A model generated the notes under the pieces. It was not told the origin of the DNA and did not search any database. It was given only the letters and a program-made list of their open reading frames with translations. A program made the position numbers and the translations under genes. 8,014 nt of DNA from JBCCIM01 sp045106435 (GTDB lineage: Bacteria; Bacteroidota; Rhodothermia; Rhodothermales; JAHQVL01): positions 1 to 8,014 of the forward strand of contig JBGCEN010000487.1 in NCBI GenBank assembly GCA_045106435.1. The letters are read 5' to 3'. Below are positions 7,624 to 8,014 of this stretch, in pieces. How positions within the stretch are numbered: position 1 is the first letter of the stretch; each line of letters starts with the position of its first letter.

Positions 7624-8014
7624 ATCTGTGACTGGGTTCCGCTGCTAACATCCCTAATGACACCGCTAATTGCTGGCATTGCAATTTATGTAGCGTGGCA
7701 GCAATGGAGAACCAACAGGCAAAAGCTCAAACTGGACTTGTTTGATAAACGGTTTGCTATTTTTCAAAGCACACGGACATTCCTGAGCACAGTTTTGCGC
7801 GATGGACGAGTTAACCGCGAAGACCTGGAGAAATTCAGAATGGGCATCTTGGACTCTGTATTTCTTTTGGATCAAGGGACCTCGGACTATCTTTGGGGTC
7901 TGCGTTCAATTGGCTCAAAGGCGATCATGTACAACACCCAACTTGAAGGCGTTCCTGTGGGTGAGAAACGAAATGAACTAGTCGATAATGAACATAGAGA
8001 GGTCGAAAAACTAA
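7621..8014 (+). CDS. Uncharacterised membrane-anchored protein, 3'-truncated by window edge
   Basis: The frame is open from the ATG at 7621 to the end of the window, giving 131 complete codons with no stop, so the gene continues beyond. Residues about 7-26 (PLLTSLMTPLIAGIAIYVAW) are a convincing single membrane segment. They are followed by a basic, amphipathic stretch, WQQWRTNRQKLKLDLFDKRF at 26-45, so the bulk of the protein is probably cytoplasmic. This 'short TM, then Q-R-K-L-KLDLFDKRF' layout resembles a common group of small hypothetical proteobacterial proteins; I know no function for them. An alternative start is Met13 (7657), but it would cut the membrane segment. G+C in the first 60 bases is about 48%, like the neighbours, so there is no sign of a separate origin. 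It directly follows brxL and may be part of the same operon, but it is not a known core BREX gene. Confidence 0.75.
   Translation, partial: MICDWVPLLTSLMTPLIAGIAIYVAWQQWRTNRQKLKLDLFDKRFAIFQSTRTFLSTVLRDGRVNREDLEKFRMGILDSVFLLDQGTSDYLWGLRSIGSKAIMYNTQLEGVPVGEKRNELVDNEHREVEKL

Noticed and set aside
7600..7640. Terminator between brxL and the next gene
   Set aside because: There are no intergenic bases and no GC-rich hairpin followed by a T run at the junction.

Overview
The window is the 3' part of a BREX type 1 anti-phage operon. Four consecutive genes lie on the + strand and fill essentially every base. In order they are pglX (DNA adenine methyltransferase, 5' end cut off by the window), pglZ (alkaline-phosphatase-superfamily protein), brxL (AAA+ protein) and a small membrane-anchored protein of unknown function cut off by the right edge. 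This is the usual type 1 BREX order (brxA-brxB-brxC-pglX-pglZ-brxL), so brxA, brxB and brxC would be expected just upstream. That is inference, since they are not in the window.

The genes are packed for coupled translation. pglX and pglZ share one base in a TGATG overlap. pglZ and brxL are 10 bases apart with a good ribosome site (AAGGG). The last gene's ATG directly follows the brxL TAG. There is no stretch over 300 bases without a gene, and I see no RNA gene, CRISPR array, insertion sequence, internal promoter or terminator.

Base composition is moderate: most hand-counted blocks fall near 43-58% G+C. The exception is an AT-rich island of about 35% G+C inside pglX (about 1500-2220), which coincides with the target-recognition region. 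Gene layout and protein style suggest a Gram-negative, probably proteobacterial host, but the sequence does not fix the taxon.

How the genes work together (established for BREX as a family): PglX methylates one strand of a short non-palindromic motif at adenine N6 to mark self DNA. PglZ, BrxC and PglX are needed for modification and defence. BrxL is needed for blocking phage but not for methylation.

The most unusual point is the C-terminus of BrxL. The N-terminal and AAA+ parts match the family, but the Lon-like domain expected at the C-terminus is absent. After an acidic, proline-rich linker there is instead a domain of about 148 residues. It aligns, from memory, closely with the phospholipase-D-like C-terminal domain (MIT_C) of the eukaryotic cytokinesis/ESCRT-III-binding protein MITD1. 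If this holds, the BREX effector here carries a membrane-binding-type module, which is notable beside a membrane-anchored downstream gene.
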